A stretch of DNA of 22,500 nucleotides, from the NCBI GenBank assembly GCA_016946835.1, contig JACVTC010000063.1:695001-717500 (forward strand). The letters are read 5' to 3'. Both the position numbers and the translations under genes were made by a program. The notes under the pieces are model-generated. The model had not been told where the DNA came from and did not search any database. It saw nothing but the letters and a program-made list of their open reading frames with translations. Positions 11,863 through 21,704 of this stretch are shown one piece after another. Position 1 is the first letter of the stretch, and every line of letters begins with the position of its first letter. Source of the DNA: Neocallimastix lanati (nom. inval.) (taxonomy: Eukaryota > Neocallimastigomycota > Neocallimastigomycetes > Neocallimastigales > Neocallimastigaceae).

Positions 11863-11985
11863 AAATCATGTCAAATAGCTGAAAAAAGAAGATTTCAATA
11901 CTTGAAAATCAAAGGTAAATTGGTGACTATCTCAGTGTATATTACAACTGAATAATTGAATGGTTAACATATAAAAAATTTTGTA
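11863..11985 (+). pseudogene. Possible coding fossil with TAA interruptions
   Basis: The plus-strand frame from 11863 reads about 30 uninterrupted codons of protein-like composition (KSCQIAEKRRFQYLKIKG, then KLVTISVYITTE). TAA follows at 11953, then LNG, TAA at 11965 and HIKNFV before two stops. The codons use G and C far more than the surrounding DNA. No family is recognised and no start or splice sites can be assigned. A decayed exon or transposon fragment is plausible; chance cannot be excluded at this length. Confidence 0.3.
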
Positions 11986-12211
11986 TAATAGAATAATAGA
12001 CTACTATTGATATAAATTAATGTTTTCATGAAAATTACTATGATTTATTAAATCACATGTAGTTAAATTTAGTTTAAATAAAATAAATAAATAATAATAA
12101 ATAATAAAAAAAATATGTGTAGGAAAAATGAATAATATTATTAACAATAAAGAAAATTTATTCCTATATATATTAAACTTTTTTATTTTTATTTTTATTT
12201 TATTTTGCTTT

Positions 12212-12249
<38 letters not shown>

Positions 12250-12704
12250 TTTCATAAAAATATAGTTTATTAAAATTTAAATTAAATGAAAGAAATTCTT
12301 TTAGAAGATTTACTTTAGTAATATTTTCCTATAAAAATAATGTCTTTAATCTTATCTTACATATTTAAATAAATAAATAAATAAATAAATAAAAAATACA
12401 TATAGTAAGGACATATTATAAAAACTATCACAATTTTTGTATTACTTATAGAAACATTAATAATTATATATAAATAAAAATATATATATATATATTTTAT
12501 ATTATAATTATTAAATGAATAATGAATTGTCATATGCTTATTATTAAAAATATGCAATATTTTAGTAGTAATCAATATTACATGTTAAGATATTTAGTAT
12601 TATTTGATTTATAATTTTAAAATTTGTAATAATACTGTTAAAGCAAAATTTTAAAATTAATTTTACAATTCATTAATTATTAAAAATAAATTATTTTATG
12701 ATGC

Positions 12705-12766
12705 TACAAAGGATATGATTAAAATTTTATGTTAATACAAAGGATATGATTAAAATTTTACATTAA
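12705..12766. repeat. 31-bp direct tandem duplication
   Basis: Two adjacent 31-bp copies, 12705-12735 and 12736-12766, both begin TACAAAGGATATGATT and differ at only two adjacent positions (TG versus CA near the end). The near-identity indicates a recent local duplication. Confidence 0.85.
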
Positions 12767-13306
12767 ATAATTATTAATCTAAAATATTATTGTAAAAGAA
12801 TAACTATGAAATATTATTATTTATGAAATGCATAAATTAACTTCTTTATAATATTTGGTACTAATTATAATATATATCAATAACAATTCAATTTATTAAG
12901 TTGATTTATTATAAGAATATGATTTTTAAAATAATAATTGATAATAATTATAATTAATTTAATTATTTAATTATTTTTTAATTTCATTAATTAATTATTT
13001 TTTAATTCTATTATTTAATAATTTTTAATTAATTATTTTTTTACTTGAATTTTTTTAATAGAATTTACCTGCAATATGGTACAACTTTTTTTTTTTTTTT
13101 TAAGAAGGAATATTATTGGTTAAAAAAAAATTAAAAAAAAAAAAAAGAAAATAATATAAATATATATATTTAATAATACATAAAAGTAATAGAAAATTTA
13201 TTCTATTATTTTATTATTATTTATATATAATTTATTAATAATACTTTTATAATAATATTGTCTGTAATATATCGTAAACTCTAATATTAGAATATTTATT
13301 TAATTT

Positions 13307-13351
<45 letters not shown>

Positions 13352-13399
13352 ATATCTATATATAATTGTGAAAATTAATAAAGCTCTAATTATAATTAA

Positions 13400-13797
13400 A
13401 ACTTGTTAATTTGGAAGAAGGAAATAATAATAGTAATAATAGTTTTTTACATTAAATTTGACTCTATAAAATAAATTTATTTCATTTATTTATTTTTTTT
13501 TTTAATTTAAAATCAAAAAGTTGTAAAAGAAAAAATAATATTTATAATAACAAAAGCAATAAAAGAAAGAAAAGGAAGTAAATTTTATAACAATAATATC
13601 TTATTAAGATTTAATTCTATTTAAATAATAAATATTTATTAAAAATAACTTTAATATTTGAAAGGAATTTAAAAGAAACGAATATATAAAAAAAAATACA
13701 AACAGAACACAAAAAACATATATTTATTAAATATATATATAAAAAATATTATTAATTTATTATATTGGTAATTAAAATAATAATAATAAAAAAAAAA
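13400..13797 (+). promoter_or_regulatory. Upstream region and probable 5' leader of VMS1
   Basis: The final 250 bases before the VMS1 start are A-rich on the coding strand. They contain a purine block near 13560-13580 (AAAGAAAGAAAAGGAAG) and a run rich in AAACA/CAAA near 13695-13720, the kind of A-rich leader common before start codons in AT-rich eukaryotes. TATA-like strings are too frequent to assign a promoter. The ATG lies in the context AAAAAAAATGG. Confidence 0.3.
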
Positions 13798-15321
13798 ATG
13801 GATTCATCGAAGAAAGGTTCTTCTAAACAAAGTAGTTTTTCATTATTTAATCTTCCAAAAGAAATTCTCGAATCTTTAAAAATTTATAATGAACAAATTG
13901 ATGTTAATACAGATTCACTTCAAAGTATTACCCATCAAAGATTAAATTTTAATAGTGAAGATGCTTCTGCTTCTGATTTTGAATCTTCAGAAGATTCTTC
14001 TCCTTCAGAAAATAGAAAAACAGTTAGATGTAACAAATGTAAATTGTCTTTCAAAGATTATCAAGAATTAAGAACTGTAAATATAATTCAAAATTTATTA
14101 TAATAATTATACAAAAAACACTTTAAAGAGTATATAAAATATAAATTTAATTATAATTTTTAAAATTTTGTCTTTGTATAAGAATAATTAAATTATATAA
14201 ATTGAATTACATTCGAAATTTACAATTAATGAAATCATCAAATTTATTATAATATTACTATATACTTAAAATATTTATAATATATTTATATTTATATTTA
14301 TATAAAAGCATTACCATTCTGAATTACATAAAAAGAATATCCTAAAAGTTATAAATAATGAAGAAATAAGTGATGAAGAATTTAGCAGTAAATTAAGTTT
14401 AGATGGTATTATTACTTTTTAATTTATATTAATTATTACTTTTTAATATATATATACATTAATTTATTTGTTTTTAATTTATTTATTTCTATTTTTTTTT
14501 TTTTTTTTTTTTTTTTTGATTTATTTTTATTTAAAATTTTATTTTTTTGACTTAACTATTTATAAATAATATTAATTTAAATTTTATAAAAATTAAATTT
14601 TATTTATTATTTTAATTGTAAATTCTGAAATTTATCAAAATTATTATCTTTTTTTCATTATGATTTATCTATGAAAGATTCTCAATACTCAGATAGTGAT
14701 GGTTCAAGTTTAGATTTTGAAGAAGAAAATATTAATAAGAATAAAATAAATGAAAAGGGTCAAGCAGCTTATCTTACAAAGGATCAACCCTTTGTTGCTT
14801 TAGAAATGAATTTCAATAAAGTATTATTAATTTATAAATCTGTTCTTTATTTTCAACAAACTCGTGGTGAAATTTCTATATCTGAAAAAGAAATTATGAA
14901 TCGTATTCATGCCCTTCAAAAAAATAATTGGGAAGGAAAACCATTTTATTGGTCCATTATTTTATTATCTTCTGGTCATTTTGCTGGTTGTGTAATGGAT
15001 TGTGCAACGGGTCGTATGGTGGTCAAGAAAACTTTCCATAGATATACAACAAGAAGAAAGCAAGGGGGTAGTCAAGCTAGTAATGATAATGCTAAAGGTA
15101 AAGCTAAATCAGCTGGTGCTAATTTAAGAAGATATAATGAACAAATGATTGAACAGGTTAGTTTTTGAATGTATATATTTATAAATAACAAAAAATAAGT
15201 GAATAAATAAATAAATAAATAATTAATTAATTAATTAAACAATTAATTATTTATTTATTTATTAAAAAAAAAAAAGTAATATAAATAATTATTATTTTCT
15301 TGCATTTTTCATTTACATTCT

Positions 15322-15360
<39 letters not shown>

Positions 15361-16778
15361 AATACTAATACTACTAATAATAATTATAATAATTGATATT
15401 TTTTAAAATTATTTTATAAAAAATGTAGGAAGTAAAAGAAGTTATGACAGAATGGAAAGATTATATTAAAGTTTCAGATTTAGTTTTAATTCATACTTCT
15501 AATACAAATAAGAAATTAATTATTAATAGTACAGATGCATTAACTATAGATGATCCAAGAATTAGAACTATTCCATTTACCACTGGCCGTCCCACTCTTA
15601 ATGAATTATCCACTATTTTTGATAAGTTATCGACCACTTATATTAAAGATATTAGTGAAGTTAAATTACATACTGTTGAAGAAGAAGAAGAATCCTCAAC
15701 AACCCAACAACAAAAATCAAAAGGTAAGGATACAACTGCAGCCAATAAAAAGAATAATAAAAAGTCAGAAACTGCTGGTAAAGGAAGCGGTAATAAATCA
15801 GATATGGATGTAGATGAAGGTGTGTCAGAAATTAATGAAACTAAGGAGGAAGAATTATCCAAATTAAAATATTTATGTAAAAAAGGATTAGTAGATATGT
15901 TCCAAAAACAATATGAAAATTCGAGTCTTGTCCAATTAAATGAACCTTTTTATAATGATGAAGAAGGTATTACTTTACTTCATATAGCTTCTGCTTATGG
16001 TCAATCTGAGATGGTTGATTTCCTATTGGAGGCTGGTGCTGATCCAACCATTAAATTAAAGGAAGGAGATCAATTTACCGGTAAAGTTAATTTAAATACT
16101 CATATTAAATCTGAAAGTTCTGCATTGAAACGTTTTAATATGTTAATGAATATGACTGCCTATGATATGGCTTCTGATAAAGAAACAAGAAATGCTTTTC
16201 GTCGTTTTTACTATCGTCACCAAGATCAATGGAATTATCAAGAAGCTCATATAACTTCCTTCCTTTCTCCTGAAATGGAAGAAGAAGCTCTTCGTAAGAA
16301 GCAAAAGAAAAAGAATGATAAAAAGCGTCGTATGCAATCTCAAAAGAAGAAGCAAGCTAATAAAGCCTCTTCCAAAGAAGCTTCTTCTGCTGAGAGTAGT
16401 ACTGTAGAAGAGGAACCAGCAAATAAAAAACCAAGTGGTTCTAAAAGTATTTTAAGAAAATTAGGTCAATCTACTTTGAATGCATTTGGTATGAGTACAG
16501 AAATGCGTCAACGTTTAGATCGTGAAAAAAGAGCTCAAGCCGCAATGAATCGTCTTAAAGCCTCAAGTGTTGCTGGTGGTGTCACCTCTTCTACTGCCGC
16601 AGTATTTGTTAAACAAGAAGAAGAAAAAGAAAGTAAAGGAGCCGCTAATAACAATGGTCCTTCCTGCTTTATGTGTCATAAACCTTTTGGACCAGGTCAA
16701 GTACCTTTTGATGTTATGGATAAAAAATTCTGTAGTACGAATTGTGTTCGTGTTTTCCGACTTTCTTCAAATAATTAA
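13798..16778 (+). CDS. VMS1: Vms1/ANKZF1 homologue, peptidyl-tRNA nuclease of ribosome quality control
   Basis: Exons 13798-14076, 14309-14405, 14678-15156 and 15429-16778 join in frame into 734 residues, close to human ANKZF1. In family members this enzyme cuts the tRNA of peptidyl-tRNA on stalled 60S subunits, freeing nascent chains, and binds Cdc48/p97. Features in order: a conserved-looking N-terminal motif FSLFNLPKEILESL (14-27); a C2H2 finger C78-x2-C81-x12-H94-x5-H100, whose histidines come from exon 2; the VLRF1 domain, with GGSQ at 255-258 (the family's release-factor-like loop, with the catalytic-type Gln at 258) followed by KSAGANLRRYNEQ; an ankyrin repeat (465-494); Lys-rich coiled coil (about 570-600); a VIM matching R-x5-AA-x2-R (650-660); and a C-terminal treble clef C698-x2-C701-x18-C720-x3-C724. 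The ATG at 13798 is chosen because the open frame upstream has no ATG. All key residues are present, so the gene looks functional. Confidence 0.95.
14077..14308 (+). other. VMS1 intron 1
   Basis: The donor is GTAAAT after ELRT and the acceptor is AAAAG before CAT; 232 bases, phase 0. Splicing is required to complete the zinc finger, because both metal-binding histidines lie just past the acceptor. Confidence 0.85.
14406..14677 (+). other. VMS1 intron 2
   Basis: The donor is GTATTA after GATG and the preferred acceptor is AAAG at 14677; 272 bases, splitting an Asp codon after its first base. A second AG at 14691-14692 is also in frame and would remove five residues. A T run lies at about 14492-14517. 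Confidence 0.75.
15157..15428 (+). other. VMS1 intron 3
   Basis: The donor is GTTAGT after an EQ pair and the acceptor is GTAG before GAAGTAAAAG; 272 bases, phase 0. It interrupts the VLRF1 domain. An (AAT)n tract lies at about 15325-15358, followed by ACTAAT repeats that could serve as branch sites. Confidence 0.85.
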
Positions 16779-16932
16779 AAGAATATAAAACTTTTAAATT
16801 AAATATATATATGTATATTTATTTTATTTTTTTTTTTTTTAAAAAAAAAAAGATTTTATTTAATAATACTATTAGTAATTATTATTATTATTATTATAAT
16901 TTTAAAATTTTAATAATATATTATTTAAATAA

Positions 16933-16968
<36 letters not shown>

Positions 16969-17193
16969 ACTGTAAGAAAGTCCTCATTATTATATATTTA
17001 ATATTTAATTTTATAATCTTAATTTTTTTTTTTTTTTATTTATTATTACTTAATCTTAATCTATATAGAATTTTTATTATTTAAATTAATATAAATAAAT
17101 TAATATAATAATAATAATAATAATAATTTAAAAAAAAATAAAAATAAAAATAAAAATAATTATATGAATGATATATTTTTCAATATTAATTTA

Positions 17194-17239
<46 letters not shown>

Positions 17240-17482
17240 ATTTATTTATTTATTTTTATTTAAATTGTTTAGTTACACAAGCTGTAATATTTAAAATACT
17301 AATATTAAATAAAATATATAAATAATAATGAATATTAAAATATTTTAATTATTTTTAAGTATGTTTTAAATATTACGTATAATATTTAAAAATCTTAATA
17401 TAATATATATATATATAATATTTATATATTATATAATAAACATATGTGGCTAAAATAATATAAAACAATTTTAAAATATTAA
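16779..17482. other. AT-rich non-coding stretch after VMS1
   Basis: The first part is the likely 3' untranslated region of VMS1. The rest has an A run at 16935-16966, a T run at 17196-17224 and short (AAT)n tracts near 16876 and 17105. No gene or RNA is recognised before the transposase relic. Confidence 0.6.
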
Positions 17483-18265
17483 AGTTTACATAATCATTTT
17501 GTAACAAAATTTGATGCATCTTTATCGATTGTAAAACATAAAATTAAAGATGAAGTTAGAAAAAGTTCAATTCTTTTGGGTTTAAAACATAAAGATGTAT
17601 TTAATAAAGTTTCACAAGAAATGGGATTTATATGTCCTGAATATAATGCAATTAAATCCTAAATAGCAAGAAATATAAATAAACCACTCTCTCCTGATGT
17701 AACAATGTTTGATGAAATTCCTGATGAATAAAAATATTATAAAGCAGTAAGAAATGAGAATTTTATGATATTCAAAAATACTAATTTATTAATCTTCCAA
17801 TCCGTATTTCAAGCAAAGCTCTTTATGAAGTATAATGAAGATATATTGGCAAAAGGTACTTTTTATATTACACTTAGATTTAGTTATCAAGTGTTCATTA
17901 CTGAAATTTATATCAAAGATTTAAATGGTTTCTATACTACTTTTTCGATATTAAAAAATAAAAAGCAAGCCACTTATGAAAATTATTTGGAAAAATAAAA
18001 AGGAAAAAAAAAAAAAAAAAAAAAAAAAGAATTAGGAAAAACTGATGAAATCAATATTTTAATTGAAAATTACAAAACTACAGAATCCAAATTAATTGAT
18101 AGTGGAAAACTTAGTAAAGATATTATTGAATTATGGTTTATATGCTTAAATAATTTAAATAATAATATAAATATTAATAAAGGACAAAGAAACAATCAAA
18201 TGAAAAAATATTATCAGAATTGTTATACAAAATTATTATTAATAGTTAAAATTATTCTTTATTAA
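17483..18265 (+). pseudogene. Decayed MULE-type transposase with FLYWCH-like remnant
   Basis: One plus-strand frame stays alignable across 261 codons but is broken by TAA at 17660, 17729 and 17996; the frame closes at 18263. It starts with LHNHF, like the His pair that ends a FLYWCH or WRKY-type zinc finger. A spacer follows, KHKIKDEVRKSS to FICPEYNAIKS. The section around ILAKGTFYITLRFSYQVFI and ILKNKKQATYENYL has the pattern of a MULE transposase core (an acidic residue plus GTF, then YQ, then nK-x3-TYE). The usual first Asp (DGTF) reads KGTF here, so a catalytic residue seems lost. An A run (18004-18028) and a Lys-rich segment follow, then a tail ending ELWFICLNNLNN. With no start codon, three stops and a missing Asp, it cannot be active. 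A FLYWCH-domain host gene is a less likely origin. Confidence 0.7.
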
Positions 18266-18584
18266 AAATCCATAATTTTAAATTTTAATACTTTTTAAAA
18301 AATTAAATTTAAAAAAAATTATTATTAAAAACTATATCTTTACCATTAAATATTTCTAAATAAGTAATTATTATTATTTTTATATTTATATTAATAACTT
18401 ATATATCTATATCATTATTTTTGTGAAATACTATGAACGCATAGTAATAATAATAATATTAAATATTTTTATTAATAACCTTTATATTTATGTCATTAAT
18501 TTATTAAATAGCTATTTATTTAATATAACTTAAACTACTACTCATATATAAACAATTAATTTAAGTACGCCTCATGTACATAAA
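18266..18584. other. AT-rich stretch between transposase relic and paired repeat
   Basis: No coding signal is visible. The sequence is mostly A/T runs with one small less AT-rich patch near 18425-18445 (CTATGAACGCATAG, a near-palindrome). It may be the decayed 3' part of the transposable element. Confidence 0.5.
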
Positions 18585-18611
18585 GCCACATTCCGAAATG
18601 CAACATTCTGA
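18585..18611 (+). repeat. Paired 15-mer repeat, copy A
   Basis: The site reads as two related units in tandem, GCCACATTCCGAAAT and GCAACATTCTGA. A second copy of the same double unit lies 302 bp downstream. It is one of the most GC-rich short strings in the non-coding part of the window. Confidence 0.7.
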
Positions 18612-18734
18612 TTTTATAAAAATTTTAATTTTATGCATCAATATGAAGATTGTTTTTTTTTTTAAAAATTTTTTTTTTTTTTTTCTAAAGAACGTATAAA
18701 ACTAATAATTATATTTTTTTATTAATATAAATAA

Positions 18735-18875
18735 TATTTTATTTTTGGAATAGTTAAAGAACAAGCTAAAAAAATGAAAGCTAGACAATAAGATATTTAA
18801 CAAGAACAAAATTAAAAGAAGATTCGAAAGTATTAAGAGAAAGTTGATTCCAATGTAATAAGAAAATACTCAAAA
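18735..18875 (+). pseudogene. Lys/Gln-rich coding fossil riddled with TAA
   Basis: The plus frame reads FGIVKEQAKKMKARQ, then TAA, DI, TAA, QEQN, TAA, KKIRKY, TAA, then EKVDSNVIRKYSK and a fifth TAA. Four TAA triplets fall within 16 codons (18789, 18798, 18813, 18834), while the intervening residues keep a consistent charged, helix-like composition. It lies between the two copies of the paired 15-mer repeat and downstream of the transposase relic on the same strand, so it is probably part of the same or a related element. The family is not recognised. Confidence 0.4.
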
Positions 18876-18886
18876 TAATTTGAAAC

Positions 18887-18914
18887 GCCACATTTTCCAA
18901 AATGCAACTTTCTG
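18887..18914 (+). repeat. Paired 15-mer repeat, copy B
   Basis: This is a second, diverged copy of the site at 18585-18611: GCCACATTTTCCAAAAT followed by GCAACTTTCTGA. Relative to copy A it has a 2-base insertion and two or three substitutions. The two copies are in the same orientation and bracket the Lys/Gln-rich fossil. Confidence 0.7.
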
Positions 18915-19446
18915 AAAGGAAACACACACTCCCTTTAAATTAATTCTCCGTTGATCGTTTTAAAAAAAATTAGAACTTTTAAATTTTTTTTTTTTTAATC
19001 AAAATTTAAAATAAAATCAATAGTTCAGAAATATATTTTTTTTTAATAGAAATAGACATAATTAATAATAATATTATTATTATATAATAAGATTTTTTAT
19101 ATAAATTCTAAATATATATGGTTGATAATAATAATTTAAAGTTATGCAGGTGAATGATTAATTTTTCTAATCTTTAAAATTTTTATTCAATTAACAAATA
19201 AATTATGGGTCAATTATATAAATTATATATTATAATTAAATGAACATTGTTTTATTTGAAATAATTAAAACATTTTAATCAAATACTGATTATTTTAATT
19301 ATTATTCAATAATAAAATTTTTATATATAGATTTTGATTTTAAATCTATAGTTAAATATGAAAATTATATATATTTATATATTTGTATATTTATATCAAA
19401 TTTTATTAAATTAAATTATTTAATATAATTTTTAATTATTTAAAAT
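18915..19446. other. AT-rich stretch, no gene seen
   Basis: A less AT-rich edge (GAAACACACACTCCC, then TTCTCCGTTGATCG at about 18914-18958) adjoins the paired repeat and may belong to the same element. Beyond it there is only A/T-rich sequence without an open frame of normal composition. Confidence 0.5.
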
Positions 19447-19825
19447 AAAATTATTAATAAATAATAAATAATAAATAATAAATAATAAATAAAAAATAAT
19501 AAATAATAAATAAAAAATGATAAATAAATAAATAAATAAATAATAAATAATAAATAATAAATAATAAATAATAAATAATAAATAATAAATAATAAATAAT
19601 AAATAATAAATAATAAATAATAAATAATAAATAATAAATAATAAATAATAAATAATAAATAATAAATAATAAATAATAAATAATAAATAATATAATAAAT
19701 AATAAATAATAAATAATAATAATAAATAATAAATAAAAATAATAAATAAAAAATAATAAATAAAAATAATAAATAAATAAATAATAAATAAATAAATAAG
19801 TAAATAAATAAATAATAAATAATAA
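19447..19825. repeat. TAATAAA heptamer microsatellite array
   Basis: The unit TAATAAA is repeated without error about 22 times from roughly 19537 to 19690, and is flanked on both sides by imperfect arrays of TAAA, TAATAAA and TAATAA units. A 7-bp unit is not a multiple of three, so the reverse strand reads as a 7-residue repeat (LLFIIYY) and opens a false reading frame of 138 codons. No function is evident. Confidence 0.9.
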
Positions 19826-19950
19826 TAAATAATAGAATGCTAAATATAAAATACAAATTAATAATAAAAATAATTATAATAAAAAGTAATAGTAAATAAT
19901 AATAATAAATAATATTAAAAAATAGATAGCAATGTTTAGTATTAATAATA

Positions 19951-19987
<37 letters not shown>

Positions 19988-21247
19988 TTTTTAGTATAGA
20001 CTATAAATATATAAATTTTATAAAAAATTAATAATCAGTAATCTATAATCAACAACAAATAATAATTAAGGAATATTTTAATATATAATTAATATTAGTA
20101 ATTATTAATAAATCAATAATATTTAATTATCATTTATATTAATAATAATAATTATTATTTAGAAATATTATTTGATATTAATAATCATCAAATTTTTTTT
20201 TCCAATTTTAATTTTTATTTTAGATTTTATTTTAAATTTTCTAAATTTTTTTTTTAGTAATATTAAATAGAAAATAAAAAATTATTATATTTATTATTTT
20301 TTTTATTCTTTTAAACAATCGAAACTAATTTAATATTATTATTTATTTATATATAAAAATAGATAAAAGGTAATTATATTATAAAAAATAAATAGTAATT
20401 TAAATTAATAATATAAAAGATAATATAATTTAAACTTGACTCAAAAAAGAAAAAAACAATTAAAAAGTATATTAATAATAAACAAAGCATTTAATCTAAG
20501 TATATAAAGAAAATTATACTTTAAATTTATATAATTTGGTATAATAATGTTTATTAAATTCTGAAATTTAACAATAATATTATATTTAAAGTAATACAAT
20601 TGAATAAAATATAAACTTTCAAGAGTAAATTACGAATTTTAACCGAAAATATACATATATGAAATAAAGGAATTGGAATTATAAAAAATTATAGTATAAA
20701 AAGAAAAAAGAAAAAAGAAAAAAGAAAAATATACTCAAAATTTCAATTAAAGGAAATTTTTAACAAATATATCCGATAAGAAAATTCTTTGAATATTTAT
20801 AATAAAATCAATTATCTTATAATTAATTGCTAAAACGAATAAAAAATAAAGAGTGATTTATTTATTATTATTTTTTTAACATAAATAAATTTCTATAATT
20901 AATCAATATTTATATCATATAAAAATAATAAGAAAAATAATTTTGAAATTTATATAAATATATATATATATATTTAATATGATTATATTCAAATATTAAC
21001 ACTATTTTATTTGTTATATATATTTTTTATTTGTTTATATGTTGTATCTTTTATCACATATATAATTTTTATTATACTTTTCTTTAAATAAATTGTGATA
21101 ATTAATTTATAACTATTGTATCTAAAATATATAATCAACAATTAATATTAAATTTATATTCATATAATGGCAATATTATATAAAATGAAAAAAATAAAAA
21201 AAAAAACAAAACTTAAGAATTAGAAACAATATAAATATTATATAACC
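19826..21247. other. AT-rich region upstream of the ARL1-like exon
   Basis: No gene is seen. It holds an (AAT)n run at about 19946-19985 and a heptamer A6G array at 20699-20728. The final stretch (about 21181-21247) becomes A-rich and is probably the 5' leader of the ARL1-like gene, ending TATAACCATGG. Confidence 0.55.
20699..20728. repeat. A6G heptamer microsatellite
   Basis: AAAAAAG is repeated about four times at 20699-20728. It is short, purine-only and without coding potential. Confidence 0.7.
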
Positions 21248-21326
21248 ATGGGTCAAATTTTTTCAGGATTATTAAATCGTCTTTGGGGATCAAAGGAAGT
21301 TCGTATATTAATTTTAGGTTTAGATG
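21248..21326 (+). CDS. ARL1: First exon of an ARL1-like small GTPase (partial)
   Basis: The exon encodes MGQIFSGLLNRLWGSKEV then RILILGLDG, followed by the donor GTAAAA at 21327. Gly2 is the N-myristoylation site of Arf/Arl proteins, the next 14 or so residues form the amphipathic membrane helix, and RILILGLDG is the first beta strand leading into the P-loop G-x4-GKT. RILILG favours ARL1 over ARF1, which usually has RILMVG. ARL1 recruits golgins to the trans-Golgi. The exon stops after the first base of the codon following Asp, so the remaining P-loop (AGKTT) and all other GTPase motifs must lie in later exons. I find none of them up to 22500, so the gene either continues past the window with an intron longer than 1.17 kb, or this is an isolated exon copy. 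The ATG context ACCATGG is good. Confidence 0.8.
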
Positions 21327-21653
21327 GTAAAATACATCAAGATAATTAATAATATATAAATTAAAAGATATTATAAAATATTATTTTATAATTCCATTTA
21401 TACGTTTTCTATATTCTATTATATATATATATATTATCATTTACTTTATATGATATTATTGTTATTGTTATAATCTTTTTTTTTTCTCTTTATATAATTT
21501 ATTTAAAGTATAAAAAAGTGTATTACATTTTATTAAAACAATTATTATTTCTATTTAAGGAATAAACAAATAAATAACAATCAATTATTTAATTATTTAT
21601 ATTCATATGTTAAATCTGTTTATATTAGAAGATATATATAATTTAGTAAATAG

Positions 21654-21704
21654 CAACAACAACAACAACAACAACAACAAAAAAAAAAAAAAAAAAAAAA
21701 AAAA
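21654..21704 (+). repeat. (CAA)9 tract continuing into poly(A)
   Basis: Nine CAA triplets follow TAG at 21651-21653, and then 24 A. The string TAGCAACAAC recurs at 21854-21863. The tract could be read as polyglutamine, but no supporting frame exists on either side. Confidence 0.8.

Larger units (their letters stand above)
7082..13797. other. 6.7-kb region without an intact gene between divergent genes
   Basis: The region separates the start of the perilipin-like gene (minus) from the start of VMS1 (plus), so both promoters lie inside it. Both strands are filled with stops and A/T runs, including T runs at 7812-7839, 8074-8103 and 12224-12244 and an A run at 13308-13349. Small tandem repeats occur at 8309-8336 (14 bp twice), about 9197-9285 (T/G-rich) and 12705-12766. 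Less AT-rich islands at about 11230-11320 and 11863-11985 may be coding fossils. No tRNA, rRNA or snRNA could be recognised. Confidence 0.6.

Noticed and set aside
12357-12575. Minus-strand open frame of 72 codons
   Set aside because: It is dominated by (AAAT)n and (AT)n repeats that translate to Ile/Tyr/Phe/Leu. It has no motif and no neighbouring exon.
13765-13797. Upstream extension of VMS1 exon 1 from a TTG
   Set aside because: The extension starts at a non-ATG codon and adds only A-rich leader residues (Ile/Lys). The ATG at 13798 gives the normal N-terminus.
15638-15862. Minus-strand open frame inside VMS1 exon 4
   Set aside because: It is the antisense of the acidic/Lys-rich linker, where the complement of GAA/AAA-rich codons rarely contains stops.
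16143-16355. Minus-strand open frame inside VMS1 exon 4
   Set aside because: It is a shadow opposite the Lys-rich coiled coil of VMS1.
17483-18878. Host genome using a code in which TAA means glutamine
   Set aside because: VMS1 and the perilipin-like gene use CAA for Gln and end at TAA in sensible places, so the host code is standard. The TAA pattern is confined to fossils.
19440-19856. Minus-strand open frame of 138 codons with a 7-residue repeat that looks like a membrane protein
   Set aside because: It is created entirely by the TAATAAA heptamer array, which has no stop on that strand in any phase.
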